Below are positions 45,781-57,965 of a stretch of DNA of 64,000 bases, in pieces. The stretch is taken from positions 10,575,247 to 10,639,246 of the forward strand of contig OX336354.1 of the NCBI GenBank assembly GCA_946902875.1, read 5' to 3'. Origin of the DNA: Nematopogon swammerdamellus. Its lineage: Eukaryota > Arthropoda > Insecta > Lepidoptera > Adelidae. Each line of letters begins with the position of its first letter. Positions within the stretch are counted from its first letter, which is position 1. Below the pieces are notes generated by a model. That model saw only the letters and a program-made list of their open reading frames with translations. It ran no database searches and was not told where the DNA came from. A program made the position numbers and the translations under genes.

Positions 45781-46164
45781 GTCAGCCTCGATAGCTCAGT
45801 GGTGCAGATAGTCGACTGTTGCTATTGATTGTTAAGCAACGCTGGGCGCGGTCAGTACTTGGATGGGTGACCGCTCGACCGTTGGAGGCTGACCGCGGTT
45901 CGGATTCCACGTAAAACTGTAGGTCCCTTCCCTCCTTACCTTACTAGGTGGTAGGGTTTATCCCGGCCGGGTTGTTACCACCGCACTCAGCGAAACGTCG
46001 GTCGAAACGGCTATGTAAATAGTTTGTGTTTTCCGTCCAGTTCCAGCCCTCACGATCGAAGGGAAGCACTGACATGGCGCCTAGCTCACCCGGTGTTACG
46101 GGCTGACATCACGGATGTTAGTGTAGTGTAGGCAACCGTGTCAGTTTCCATAAAAAAACAAAAT
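45781..46164 (+). mobile_element. tRNA/5S composite SINE, reference full-length copy
   Basis: This 384-bp copy defines the family. GCCTCGATAGCTCAGTGGTG at the start contains a tRNA-type A box (TAGCTCAGTGGT, 45792-45803). At 45832-45875 lies TTAAGCAACGCTGGGCGCGG followed by TCAGTACTTGGATGGGTGAC and CGCT. This matches the internal control region of insect 5S rRNA almost base for base (recalled sequence). A B-box-like GGTTCGGATTCC follows at 45897-45908. The unrelated body includes TTACTAGGTGGTAGGGTTTA and GGGCTGACATCACGGATGTT, and an A tail ends it. It is antisense to toy and starts 48 bp from the exon B acceptor. Confidence 0.9.
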
Positions 46165-46684
46165 AAGACGAAATGTTTTGTTACTTTTGATATGAATCGC
46201 ACTGCGTTTCATAAGCTTTATTAACCCCACAAGCAAAGCATTGTCAAAACTGTCTGATGTAAAAGGACTTTAAATATATTTTCACTACTTTTCCTCCGAT
46301 CACTTCGCATACACCCAGAAGGTAGTACAAGGGTGGGTCTCGGAGCGCGCCCTGGCGACAGGAAGTGCCCTCTCCAGCAGGCATTGTCGAGCCGGATAAA
46401 TACGGCAGTAATATCCATTTTGTATCGAGAGCGTTCGAGGACACTCCATCTACAGCTCTGTTCACACTACTGGCTTTTGCGCTGTGCGCTGTAGGTTGGT
46501 GGGCATTTTGTATCTGCTCGATAATATAATAATAATTATGTAAATATAAATGGATTGATTTAAAGTAAATTTTAAATAGATCAATAAATAAATAATACTA
46601 ATACCATTTAGTAGTAATCCCCTTTAAATTATTACTATTTACATACATATATATTTATTCATTATTGTGAATGTTTGTTTCAGA
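46165..46684. other. intronic DNA, no gene recognised
   Basis: AT-rich; only chance ORFs. Confidence 0.5.
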
Positions 46685-46777
46685 TTTTTTTTTATGTAAT
46701 CCGGTATGGGTGTCTGAGTTGGAGGGGCTAAAGCGCATGGTCCGACCAGCCAATATCACCTCCGATGTGATGCGATG
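46685..46777 (-). mobile_element. SINE-like family B, tail fragment
   Basis: T run, ATGTAATCCGGTATGGGTGT and GACCAGCCAATATCACCTCC. Confidence 0.75.
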
Positions 46778-48766
46778 TGTGCGTTATTCTACATATGTAT
46801 AGGTACTATTTTCGTATGTTTGTGGGTATAATGTTTTGTATTTTGTTTTATTTTTATCGCAATGAAAATTTTATTCGATTAGTTCTTAATAATAATGTAC
46901 AATGACTGAAAATCAGTGCTGCATCAGAAGGTTCGCCCGCTGTCGCAGCAATAAGCTAAGACAAGACACCCATTTATCTTGTTGTTTTCATATTATGGTA
47001 ATTCAATAAATATATATTTCATTTCATTTCAAGTGTAAAACAATAAATTTATTGTAGGTCATTGTGTGTTCTAGGCAATCAACAGGACGCACAGTAAATT
47101 CTTTTAAAAGATGGTAATTTAAAATGAACAAAATCGTTTTTTTTTGCCTCTACTGCTCAGCTTTACATTAGAATCTTACAATTTCGGCTCCGTATTGGAC
47201 AAGTAAAATTACATATGTTTTGCACAAACAATATGTATAGTGTATTTTATATACCTAGTTATGACAGCTAAGTACTTGTGTATAAAAATATTTTAATAAC
47301 ATTATACTTTTCTAAGATATTAAGCATGCACCTATGTTTATATCTATAAGTACCTGTTACGACTCCGACCTATATACAAAATAAACAATGATTTTCACGT
47401 TTTATCAAAATGTTTAGCCTCCACGTGTAAAGCGACCTGATGCGCGCACGAAGATCCACCGCTTTGTCGTCTACAATCGATAAGCAATAATCTCACAAAA
47501 TTGTTATTTTTTCTCCTCGACGACCTCCTTAAATAGGGGAGGTTAGGCTAAATCGGGCTATTAGAAATATGTTATTATGCCATTTGGCCGGAGCAAGCCC
47601 GGAAGCTGTCTGCGGCAAACGCTTTGCCCACGTCTCCCCTTTTGGCTTGATTTTAATCGCTTTTGCCCGAGGGCAGGCGGGAGCGGGGCGGTGGCGGAGA
47701 CGGCGCGGCTGTGCCGGGAAAATACTTTCGTTCGAGTGACGTCAAGTTCTGTTTATTTAAAGAGATTTGGCAAAATTGGTTTTTAATGAAGTGGGCTGTG
47801 TTTATGCACGTTTTGGTGAAATATTGAGGATCCTTTTAAAATGTTGGTAATGCGAAGGTTGAATAACCCTTCCTTTTTTAGCTTCGCCGTAGTCGGGTAA
47901 AATGCGTTCAAAATTCGTTTCCTGATAAGACATTCGATAAAAGTTTAAAGGGAATTTCTTTACGTTTGGTTATAGATAATTTTTAATTATAGTTTTCTTT
48001 CATAATTTACTTTTTTTTCAATACGTTTTCTTAATTTTAAATTATTATTGATTTGTGAAGTAATGTGTCGTCTATTGTTGCATTGTGTAGGAAATTCTCA
48101 CTACACAATGAGTTTAGAAGTATCGAAAAATCCGGATAAGTAGGTATTTGAAATTGATCCGCATCAATTATTCAAAACACAAAAATTCAGTTAACTAAAG
48201 TAATGGCCAATACGATTGCAATCTCAGATAAGACTGAGCCCCTCTCTATCACTTCAGCAGAGAATATGCTAAGTAGCTAGCTTTAGATACGTCACTTCAT
48301 TGTGCCACATTTAGAACGGATATTCCTTTTAAACAAATACGAACATACCTACATACATACAACACAATACAGATAAATATCAATAATAATGTTTTACTAA
48401 AGGAACTTAGTACCTATCGACTGTTTTACTAAGGTAAGCATAGGTTAAGTATGAAAACTCTAGACATTTATGTAAATAGTTACCTACTCATCAAGTACCT
48501 ATCTATATAATCTTAGTTTGCATAATATTCAAAGTATACCATAAAAGTTAGAAAATTATGTTACTTTTTAATTTTCCGTTTTTCGCACTTCATTATTCTG
48601 TTTTTTCTACTCTTAGCTACCATCTCTTTTATTTTCTTCACCGAAAAGCTCTACAATAACTATTAAAGGTATTCAACCAAGTGCATTATCTCTACCTTTC
48701 AATTCAATACAGAGTTAGTTTAGTAGCACCTAGCTAACTTGGCCGCTGCTGCTGCCATCGACTGTT
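46778..48766. other. intronic DNA, no gene recognised
   Basis: AT-rich, with a moderately GC-rich patch near 47580-47720 lacking recognisable coding. Confidence 0.5.
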
Positions 48767-48845
48767 GAAGGGGCGCTGCCATCGCTGGGCGCTACCGAGG
48801 GGGCGCTACCGGGGGGCGCTGCCAGGGGGCGCTACCAGGGGGCCG
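48767..48845 (+). promoter_or_regulatory. cluster of GGGGCGCT(A/G)CC motifs (CTCF-core-like)
   Basis: Five GGGCGCT words occur in about 80 bp, including GCCAGGGGGCGCTACCAGGG. CAGGGGGCGC fits the 3' part of the CTCF consensus (YAGRKGGCRS). It may be a simple 12-18-bp minisatellite or an insulator-like cluster in the toy intron. Confidence 0.4.
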
Positions 48846-49479
48846 TTCAGAGCCGAGGCCTGGCAATCAGATTAGGAGCTGTTGTCGAGATTGTTTTTGA
48901 AGTGGTTATTTAAATGTAACGCGTTTAGGACCGAGTTGTGGAGCGTCATTAATTTTTTTACAAAATCTGCGGCCGACGTCGAGCACCGGATGAAAACGTA
49001 AATGTGTATTTTGTTGTATCTACTTAGGTACATCGCAGGCCTTTATATTTTGTAAGATGAAAATTTTAGCAGTGTTAATTAACAGTTGTTTTTAAAATTT
49101 TGTTGATTACCTTAAATCTAAATCAATAAAACACCTAGTTGAAAGTAAAATAATTACCTTTTTATAATATTTTATAATTTCGTTCAACATAGCTACAATG
49201 CGCATGCACAGTTAACGACACAACCCGGATTTACTTTAGGCTGTGGGATAAAAATAAAATCGCGAGCGTATCAAAGAAAATAGTTTTCTTTCCTCACGAG
49301 AAGGGTTTGCAGAACAAAATAAAACAAAACATCTACTGTCAGCGGGGGTCCAGTAATTGGGAGTCCCGTGGACTCGGCAGCTCCTGTAGAACTCCGCTGC
49401 CCTTTTCGCCCGGTTATCCCCAATGGAAATAAATATCTAGACGTGGTATAACTTGACGAGGAGGTGAAAAACTACATCA
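48846..49479. other. intronic DNA, no gene recognised
   Basis: AT-rich; nothing supported. Confidence 0.5.
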
Positions 49480-49596
49480 AAGGGAGAAGCACTGACATGG
49501 CACCTAGTTGACCCGGTGTTATGGGCTGACATCACGGAAGTTCGAGATGATGTAGCCAAGCGTGCCAGAACCCTATAAAAAAAAATAAAAAAAAAC
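49480..49596 (+). mobile_element. tRNA/5S composite SINE, 3' tail
   Basis: AAGGGAGAAGCACTGACATG to GTGCCAGAACCCTATAAAAA with a long A-rich tail. Confidence 0.77.
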
Positions 49597-49603
49597 ATAA
49601 ATA

Positions 49604-49874
49604 TACACGGTGTTGCAACCCCAACAGTAAAACCCGAAAGGGGATGATTCTGTACGTAAAATAGAACAACTTTTGTTCTACGACTTTTTTATTTGAAGAA
49701 AAAAAAATTTTTTTTCTCCATACATTTTGAGAATAGCTATTTAAAATTTGTATGGGAAAAATTATTTTATTTTTGTTTAAAAAAAATTTTTTTCTTCACA
49801 GAAGTTGTTTAGTTTCACATATAGAATAACACCCTTATGTCAGTTAAAAATATTACAGGGGCAACTGCAACACC
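49604..49874. mobile_element. MITE with CACGGTGTTGC termini
   Basis: The left end CACGGTGTTGCAACCCC is inverted at the right as GGGGCAACTGCAACACCGTG. The interior is T/A-run-rich with TTTGTATGGG. It is inserted at the tail of the preceding SINE. No ORF. Confidence 0.8.
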
Positions 49875-49937
49875 GTGCATAACTTAACGTCTGCTTTCAA
49901 ATAGGTTAGGAAGATACAACCGTTCTCCAAGTTTAGT

Positions 49938-50068
49938 TCAGTATAGCCAGCAATCCAGGGAAGTCTCCGGTATGGCACCTACCTTCTCGTAGGTGATATT
50001 GGCTAGTCAGAGCATGTGCTTTGGCCCCTCTGACTCAGCCACCCATACCGGATTACATTAAAAAAAAG
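49938..50068 (+). mobile_element. SINE-like family B, 3' part
   Basis: TTCAGTATAGCCAGCAATCC to CCCATACCGGATTACATTAA. Confidence 0.78.
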
Positions 50069-50113
50069 TGTCCTGACATTCCACAAAAAAGTAGACCAAG
50101 ACCAAATTACAAA

Positions 50114-50385
50114 ATATACAGGTTGACAATTACTACCAAAATTTTAAAAGGTTATTCTGGAACTCACATGAACAATTTTAGCCATTGTAATTTTTTCACA
50201 ATCTCAAAAATAATAACGATTCCCATACAATTCTGTGACGGTAAATTAGATTTTTTTTTTTGTGAATAATAATAAAGTTTTTGAGATTTTGAAAAATGCA
50301 CAATGTCCAAATTTGTTTATTTCTCCAGCTCCATAACCACCCCGTAAAACGATGGTTGTCATTGCTGAGTCAACCCGTATATGTA
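50114..50385. mobile_element. MITE with ATACAGGTTGAC termini
   Basis: ATACAGGTTGACAATTACTA at the left and GAGTCAACCCGTAT at the right are inverted. The subterminal CCAGCTCCATAACCACCCCG word is typical of this family in insects. No coding capacity. Confidence 0.75.
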
Positions 50386-52514
50386 TGTACCTAGATAGGT
50401 CTTCAATCTGTTACATTTGTTTACTCGCACAAATATCTCCTGCGGCTGTTGCAAATTGAGTGTATGCCGGTCAAATTTTTGTAACGAGCTAGAATGTACA
50501 CAACATATGACAATCCCGTTTCTATGTCTCAGTTTCCACCGCTATCCCCTTTTCTCGCACTTGCCTCTATAATTGGCACGATCGTAATCGTGAAACAGTT
50601 TGTTGCACTCTTGGGAAAGGGGTTCTGCTCCATAAGCCTTTTGAGAAGAAACCTAACGTTTTAACCTCTCGTGCGTTTTGTCAGAAGTTTTATTTTGTGG
50701 CAGACTGATTGCATAGATCGGAAGTATGTTTTCTGTTTAGCAACGTTCTAAATTGCCGGATGCTTTGATCGGGTGTAGACGGATGACCTCAATATTGGCG
50801 AATGGGAAAATGAAGTAATGGCAAAATTGGGAACTAATATTTTGGTTGTCTTAACGTTTAAAACAAACAAAACTGTTGAAACCAGTTCAGAACTGTTTAA
50901 AACTTGTTAAAACAGTTATTAATAGTATTGAAACAGCTAACTACTTACTTAGTGTAATAAGGAACATTATGTGACAGATTCTTCCTATTCCTAGTACTTT
51001 AAGGAGGATTTGAAATACGGGCCCTTAGAATTTGGGAGTTTTTCACAAAATTAATGGCTTTTCCTATTAAAATAAAAAGTACAACCGCACTACCTCTTCT
51101 CGCAATAAATCTCCTCACTCCACCACTCGTTCCGCTCTCGGCCGACAATAGCGTTGAGTTCGGAAACAACTCTGGGAATAATTCCTTCAAGACCACTCAC
51201 TCTAAAGTCAAGCGGCGATCATCAGCAGGGGTGCCAATTACTAAAAAAATATATTTGATTTGAGGGGCCGGCAGCGATCTGCGTTTATTGTGTTTGTGAT
51301 ATGGTAACACACACCAGTTATTCAACGGTTTGATTAATACAAAATCTTTAGTTTGATTCAGTTCCGTGGGATTAAAAGGCTGATTGACTTTTGCATTGTG
51401 ACTTATGGGTTATTTATTAACGATATAGTTTCGTGCTAGATTTGTAAATGTTAATACGATACGAAATATTTTTCAAGTTAATTAGGTATTCCACTCAATA
51501 TTAGTTCTTGTACTTTTTAGGTGTAGTATTTATAGATTTCCAGTGACCCTGTTAGTTTCTTTTGCCACTTTTAGGTTATAATAAAAAATTTACACGAGGG
51601 ATTATGCTGGCAAATACGTATAGTTCGAAACACGTAAATAATGTTCTCGTCTACGTAAATACGTGTTTCGAACTACATTATATGTACGTCGATTTTTTAT
51701 TAATTGAAATATTTGGTTGGTCTGTTAAAGCCTAAATTAATTAATTTGGCTTATTTTATTTTGGTTTCCTTTTACTTCTTCTTCTTTACCTCAAATAAAA
51801 TATGTGAAATAAACATAAATTCGCACGAAATTAGAGCCGCGCCGTCCGTACACCGGTGTCACTGTGAAACGTGACGTTTGACAGCTCGCACAAGTGACAG
51901 GCCGCTCCCGCGCCGCGCCCCAGCCGCGCCGGGGTGCGACGACGCCGTCTCCACAAATGTCAATTCCCAGCGTGCGGCCGCCATTCGAACCTCACTGTCG
52001 GGCCCACCCTGCGTCTCCCATCAAATGGGAGGAAAAAACAATAAACTATGGGAATTCCGAAGTGCATTGTATTGATTAAGCTATTCAAATGTCTTAATGA
52101 TTTCAATTTGTCGTTTTCTTAATATATTTTGGGTATAAAAGCGCTTTGTGTCGATTCCTTTAACTATTGTGCTACCTGTTGTTAGTGGGAACTTGTCCAA
52201 TTTGTGAGTACTGCGCGTGTCCGGGGCGTGTGAAGTCAATCGCGAACCTTTATCGCGACACCCTGAGGAGGTTTCCTTTAATTGTAGTATTATTCCATTG
52301 TTGATCCATTTACGTAACACATTGCACCTTTTGCATTGCAAAATATTAACAATGGCATTAGTAAAATAATGATTAAGCAATAATAATTTCTCTTAGCATT
52401 GTTAAACCCATTTCTCCGGTATAATAGATTTATTTTTACTTTCCGTTATGTCAAATAGCCTTGGTAAACCAAATAATACATTTTAATACAAATCTTTGAT
52501 ATGTTGATATTCAA
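50386..52514. other. intronic DNA, no gene recognised
   Basis: Contains a hairpin at 51619-51676 (TAGTTCGAAACACGTA inverted as TACGTGTTTCGAACTA). A CpG-rich patch at 51836-52040 has no recognised coding. Confidence 0.5.
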
Positions 52515-53102
<588 letters not shown>

Positions 53103-53159
53103 TCAAATACTTTATTATCAGGGGCCCACTGCTGGTGCTTTTAAAAAAAAACCGTTAAG

Positions 53160-53640
53160 TGAGAATCCAGAGGGTTCCGTAGCCATATTATTTCTTGCAC
53201 ATATAGCGAGTGTGCGCAGTAATCACGCGGTCGCACTCGCACGTATCTCGCGTATCACGCCATCTATCGGTGACCCTTCATAATTTTGTAGATAAATTTG
53301 TAAAAAAAATTGTAAAAAATTCGGTAGATGGCTCTCTTCTGCATATTATTATTATGATACTAGTATAGGGGCCCATTAATTTTTAACTTTTTGCTTTTGT
53401 ATTATTTGTTGGCATATTCGCCATAATAACACTTATTCTGCGAAAATTATCTCAAACTATCTGTACGTCTTGTACTTTGTGAGATGACTTATCGATTTAT
53501 CGAACACTAATAGCTGTGCCGCGTGCACTTCTTGACTCTCGGTAGCGGCGGTAAAGTCGCCGAAAGCTCTATGTAAATCGGTTAAGTACTGTTCGAGTAA
53601 ATCACATGAAAGCTAACTGAATTGGTAGATTTTTTTTCTG
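53160..53640. repeat. degraded dispersed repeat E sequence
   Basis: CCAGAGGGTTCCGTAGCCAT, GTTGGCATATTCGCCATAAT and CTTATTCTGCGAAAATTATC recall repeat E (23560-23985). Decayed and rearranged. Confidence 0.45.
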
Positions 53641-53764
53641 ACATCATTCACGTTCGACCCCACCCACCACTCCGCTCATAATATGGCGAGACGCTATAAC
53701 CTGGCGGAGATAATTCGAATTACATTGGAAAAAACCGCAAGCGAATAGTTTGAGCCGGTCTTGA

Positions 53765-53860
53765 GTTATAAGCGAACACACATATATACATACATGTACA
53801 TACATACACACAGACTGTCTGTACGTTTGTGTGTGTGTCTGTGTGTATGTCTGTGGCATT
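53765..53860. repeat. CATA/CA/TG microsatellite
   Basis: CACACATATATACATACATG then GTGTGTGTGTCTGTGTGT. Confidence 0.8.
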
Positions 53861-55584
53861 ATAGCCCTCTAACAGATGGGCCGATTTGGATGCAGGTTTT
53901 TTTATTAGAAAGCTGGTTTAACCGGGATGGTTCCGAGCTATATTTGATGAAGATCAAGTCAGCAGAGTCGAAGATCATCGACACTTTTCCTAATTGGATC
54001 TCTGCTGGAAAATGGAAATTTCACTCGTCGCCTTTAAGTAAACAGACCGAAATTATTACTAAACTAATTTATGTAGATACTTGTAGCCTTACTTACCTAA
54101 CCTAATCTAAGAAAAATATTATAAATTGTAATGACGTCTCTTAAAAAGCTTTTTTTTTATTTGATGTGGCTTGATATAAAACTTAAATTACAAATTAAAA
54201 AAAAAACCGACACATCAACAACACTCAAAAAATTAACAATAATTTCCTCTTAGTTAATGAAAGACGTCGGGGGACCGCTAAGTAAAAACAAATTCAACTC
54301 GGTCCCACGAAGCCTTATCAAAAAAGAAATATTTTTTTTACTGCTTGAGGGGGTTTTTTAATTTGTAATTTAACTTTTTTCAACCTGAATATGACGGAAG
54401 ATAAGTTGTGGGCTATCTTACAGTTTAGTAGAAATGTATAGACAAAATTGACGAAGATTCTCTCTACTACTGCTCTTAGCCAATGCACACACCTATAATA
54501 TAGATATCAACGTGAGGATGGTACGCTACGCTACGGGAAGCGTAGCGTAGCCCGGATACACGCCACACGGCCAGGCGACAACTGTGTAGTTAATGTGAGG
54601 GCACGAGTCGCGTCGCGCGGCGGAGAGTGAAAGTTTCACAACAAATATCCCAAGCTAGGTACGCAGCTTGGCTGCTAGCTACATAGCTTACTAGCTACGC
54701 TACGTAGCTTAGTTTGGCTACAGTCGGTGTTCAGGAAATCGATGTAGATTGAAGCGTTTTTGGACGCCGCGGCGGCGTGTTGCGTGTAGAGGTTCATGTT
54801 TGATTAATATTGAGAAGTTTTACATATTATTACTGTTTACTAATAGAAGGCGTTACGTTTACGGATGTAAACGCGACGCCTTCTATTTTCGTAACGCATA
54901 ATGTTTGTTTTTACACTTAAAAGTCTCATCTAGGCTCTAGCATATAGGTATAATGACAACGATAGGGCTCGAAATTTCACAAGAGCGAAGCCGCGGGAAA
55001 ACACCAAAATTTTTTTTTCAATGCTATATATAGGTATCATTGAAGTCAAAATTGGGTTAATTTGGTTTTTGAAAATTAACAATAGTTCTTCGTTTTATTT
55101 TTAAAGTCTATAATATACACTTATTTACATTTTAACTTTTTTCTTCTCCTATGTAATAAGTTGAAAGTAATTGGAGAGAGGGTGCTGTTTTTTTTTATTG
55201 TATTTTATTTTTCTGTATTATTTTTGAATTGTTGTATAAGGTAACGAACGTAGGGGTATTTTTTAATAATAGAAGACTACGTGGCAATACAATGGCCTTC
55301 TGAAATTATTTTATCTCTCCACATATTGAGCGATTTCTCTTCGCGGACAATAAAAACCCATCTTCCTGCTAATCGGAGCCGCCCGACAAAAGGAGCACTT
55401 GATGAAACCCGCGGAAAAAATATTATCTAACAATGAAGGAGAATTTCGCATTATAGCAAAACCGCAAGGTCTTAACACTTTAGCGGGTCGGCTTATGTGC
55501 CCTTATGAAATGCAGGTATATGTAATATAAATTTGAAAAAAAAAATCATCCCTTTCTTAATCCTTTCATCAATAGTTTGGAAGG
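53861..55584. other. upstream toy region, no gene recognised
   Basis: AT-rich except for the hairpins above and a GCGAAGCCGCGGG word at 54985. Confidence 0.5.
54842..54887. repeat. hairpin
   Basis: ATAGAAGGCGTTACGTTTAC is inverted as GTAAACGCGACGCCTTCTAT around a 4-6-bp loop. A separate palindromic GTAGCGTA cluster lies at 54522-54552. Confidence 0.65.
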
Positions 55585-55640
55585 ATCATACATACACACC
55601 ACACGCTGTATCCCGATAATCGGGGTAAGCAGAGTATCCA
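55585..55640 (+). repeat. dispersed repeat D, short copy
   Basis: CATACATACACACCACACGC, TGTATCCCGATAATCGGGGT and AGCAGAGTATCC. Confidence 0.7.
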
Positions 55641-56253
55641 TTGTTGTACTGCAAGTAATTAGCTTTTCCCCAGCGACGTTAGTCCACCTCCAAGCCGGAC
55701 TGGCACCTCCTCGGCAGTGAAAATGGCTGCGCCTGAGGCTTCGACCTCGGGCAGAGACACCCAGTTCGGAAGCAATAAGAAAAATAAAAGAAATTACAAG
55801 TATTATTTATCATAGTAATATTTATTAATTAATTTATATATTATTATAATTTAATTCAAAATTACTAATAATATTTTAGGACCTTTACGACAAATAAACT
55901 AATGAAAAATAAATATATTCTATTAATTAAACATCATCCTATTTTTAAAATCTTAAATAATTCTTTAATTATTTTTAATAATTAATTTGAAATGAAATGT
56001 CAATAGTTTTTAAAGATATTAAATTTTTTTGGAAAAAATAATTAATTTTATATTTGTTTTATAATAATTTTATTTAATCTTATCGCCCTTTATCACGGCA
56101 TCTTGTCCTTATAGTTGCGTCGACGTTCGCTACTGAATTTCCCTGAAGTTGTTGATGCGAGCGACCTACACGATGAAACTACAATAATATTTGTCGTTAT
56201 ATGACGTCCAGTAATCTCCTCTTTTTTATTTCATGTTATGATTTTTTTCAGAT

Positions 56254-56374
56254 TGCCGGCACGACCGAAGGGAGGCACTGACGTGGCACCAAGTTCACCC
56301 GGTGTTATGGGCTGACATCACGGATGTTGTAGGTGATGTAGCCAAGCGTGTCAGTTTCCATAGAAAAAAAAATC
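56254..56374 (+). mobile_element. tRNA/5S composite SINE, 3' tail
   Basis: GCCGGCACGACCGAAGGGAG to GTGTCAGTTTCCATAGAAAA. Confidence 0.78.
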
Positions 56375-56810
56375 AAATATACAAATCGTGAAAGCTGCAC
56401 TAAAAGCTCACTGCATTCTGGGCACGTCAACGGATAAAGTCCGAAATAAAACAATGTATTTTATTCACGTATTCACCCCTTGATCGACAGACTGTCCACG
56501 CGCCCCCGTCCCACGCCCCGCCGCGTCGTATGCCCTAATAATTTGCCCACAAATTGCATTCCATTGTTCATTTTTTACCAAGCGAAAAACATCATTTCTG
56601 CCACAAAAGAGATTCGACGATTGCGGTCGTAAAAAACCCGGCGGGGGCGGCGGGGGCAAAGGGGATATGGGCGGGGGTGGAAGAGGGACGGGGCGGGGGC
56701 AGGACTAGCTCATAGTAGTTAGTAGCTTTCGATTAGGTGCGATTCAAAATAACTCAGTTGAAAAATATTTCACTAAATTAAGTATTTTATATTCTCTTTA
56801 AAGTAGGTCG
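56375..56810. other. no gene recognised
   Basis: Includes a G-rich patch at 56640-56705 (GGCGGGGGCGGCGGGGGC) that could form a G-quadruplex. No coding. Confidence 0.4.
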
Positions 56811-56814
56811 GGAA

Positions 56815-57002
56815 GGATCACCCTAGCCGCACGTACCTAGACCAGATCGGGCATATGTTCTTAAAAAGGGTAAAGTGCGTAACAGTAGTGGTCAAGAGAG
56901 TGGAAGAGGCGGCAGAGGTGTGTCAGGATCGCTGCACATGGAGATCCGTTGTCTCTGCCCGCCCCACCGGGAAACAGGCGTGACGCTATGTATGTATGTA
57001 TG
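56815..57002 (+). repeat. dispersed repeat (GTTGTCTCTGCCTACC / GGCGTGACG tail)
   Basis: GGTGTGTCAGGATCGCTGCA, CGTTGTCTCTGCCCGCCCCA and AGGCGTGACGCTATGTATG. The inverse lies at 1293-1500 and a fragment at 57475-57540. Probably a LINE/SINE 3' end. Confidence 0.6.
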
Positions 57003-57699
57003 TAGTAGGTAGGTATACTGTAGTGAATTTAACCTACCTAATAGCAGCTACTATCAAGTTACCTAAAGTTGGCTTCACTCGGTATGTCAGTTATGTGGCA
57101 TTGCATACATTTTGCACCATCATGCATTTTAAGTTAATAGTTGATGACGTATAAGTCTTCAGGTGACCGACGATTTATGTGAACTTATAGCGAAACAATT
57201 AACTGAAACATAACGTTATCCCTTAATTGTAAAATTATGTTTCAGTTTCAATCAGCTTTACAGATTTATTATATTTTTAGTGTTCCCTAATTTTTAATAT
57301 AATTTAGTATTCGTGTAAATTGCATGATTTTTTGAACGAATAAATAATTTCGTTTGGAAATTTGTTGATTTTATGTTTAGATAGAAACAGGTTTAAGATT
57401 ATTTAATTTGTGGTTTAAGTGCTTAAGCACCGACAATCATGCAATTAAAAACGAAATTCGTTTGAATTCGTTGTCAGAGGTGATTCAAGGCCGTGACACG
57501 TCGAGAACCGTTGTCTCTGCCTATCCCTCGTGACGAAAACATGAAGAGATATAAATAGAGTAGAACAAACGGTCACACCTTACAGAACTAATCATTGTCA
57601 CTGATTAATACAGGTGCATACAGAGCTAGATACTAGACTCTAAGAGTATGTATGCCTTAGCACAGTGATATATGTAAGTATATCAACCACAGAACATAA

Positions 57700-57965
57700 A
57701 AACCCAAGTGCGAGTGCGGACTCGCGCACTGAGGTTTCCGCAGCACAAAAAAAAATTTAAAAAACACGTTTCTTGTATGGAGCCGTCCTTAATTTTTCGC
57801 TTTTTACATTTTTTATTATGCGTTGTTATATCTGTCAAAATAACACATATTCTGTGAAAAATGTCAACCGGCTAACTATTATGATTCCACAGATACAGCC
57901 ATCGGACGGACGGACGGACAGACAGACAGACAGACGTTGTAGACTTAGTAATAAATAGGCTTAAG
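57700..57965 (+). repeat. dispersed repeat E copy
   Basis: AGTGCGAGTGCGGACTCGCG, TTCTTGTATGGAGCC, TATTCTGTGAAAAATGTCAA and a (GACG/GACA)n run. Confidence 0.7.

Noticed and set aside
45832..45875. 5S rRNA gene
   Set aside because: Only the internal control region is present, embedded in a repeated SINE. The 5' and 3' stems of 5S rRNA are missing.
51836..52040. CpG-rich patch as a promoter of another gene
   Set aside because: No transcription start motif, coding exon or splice site follows in either direction. Left as an unexplained composition feature.
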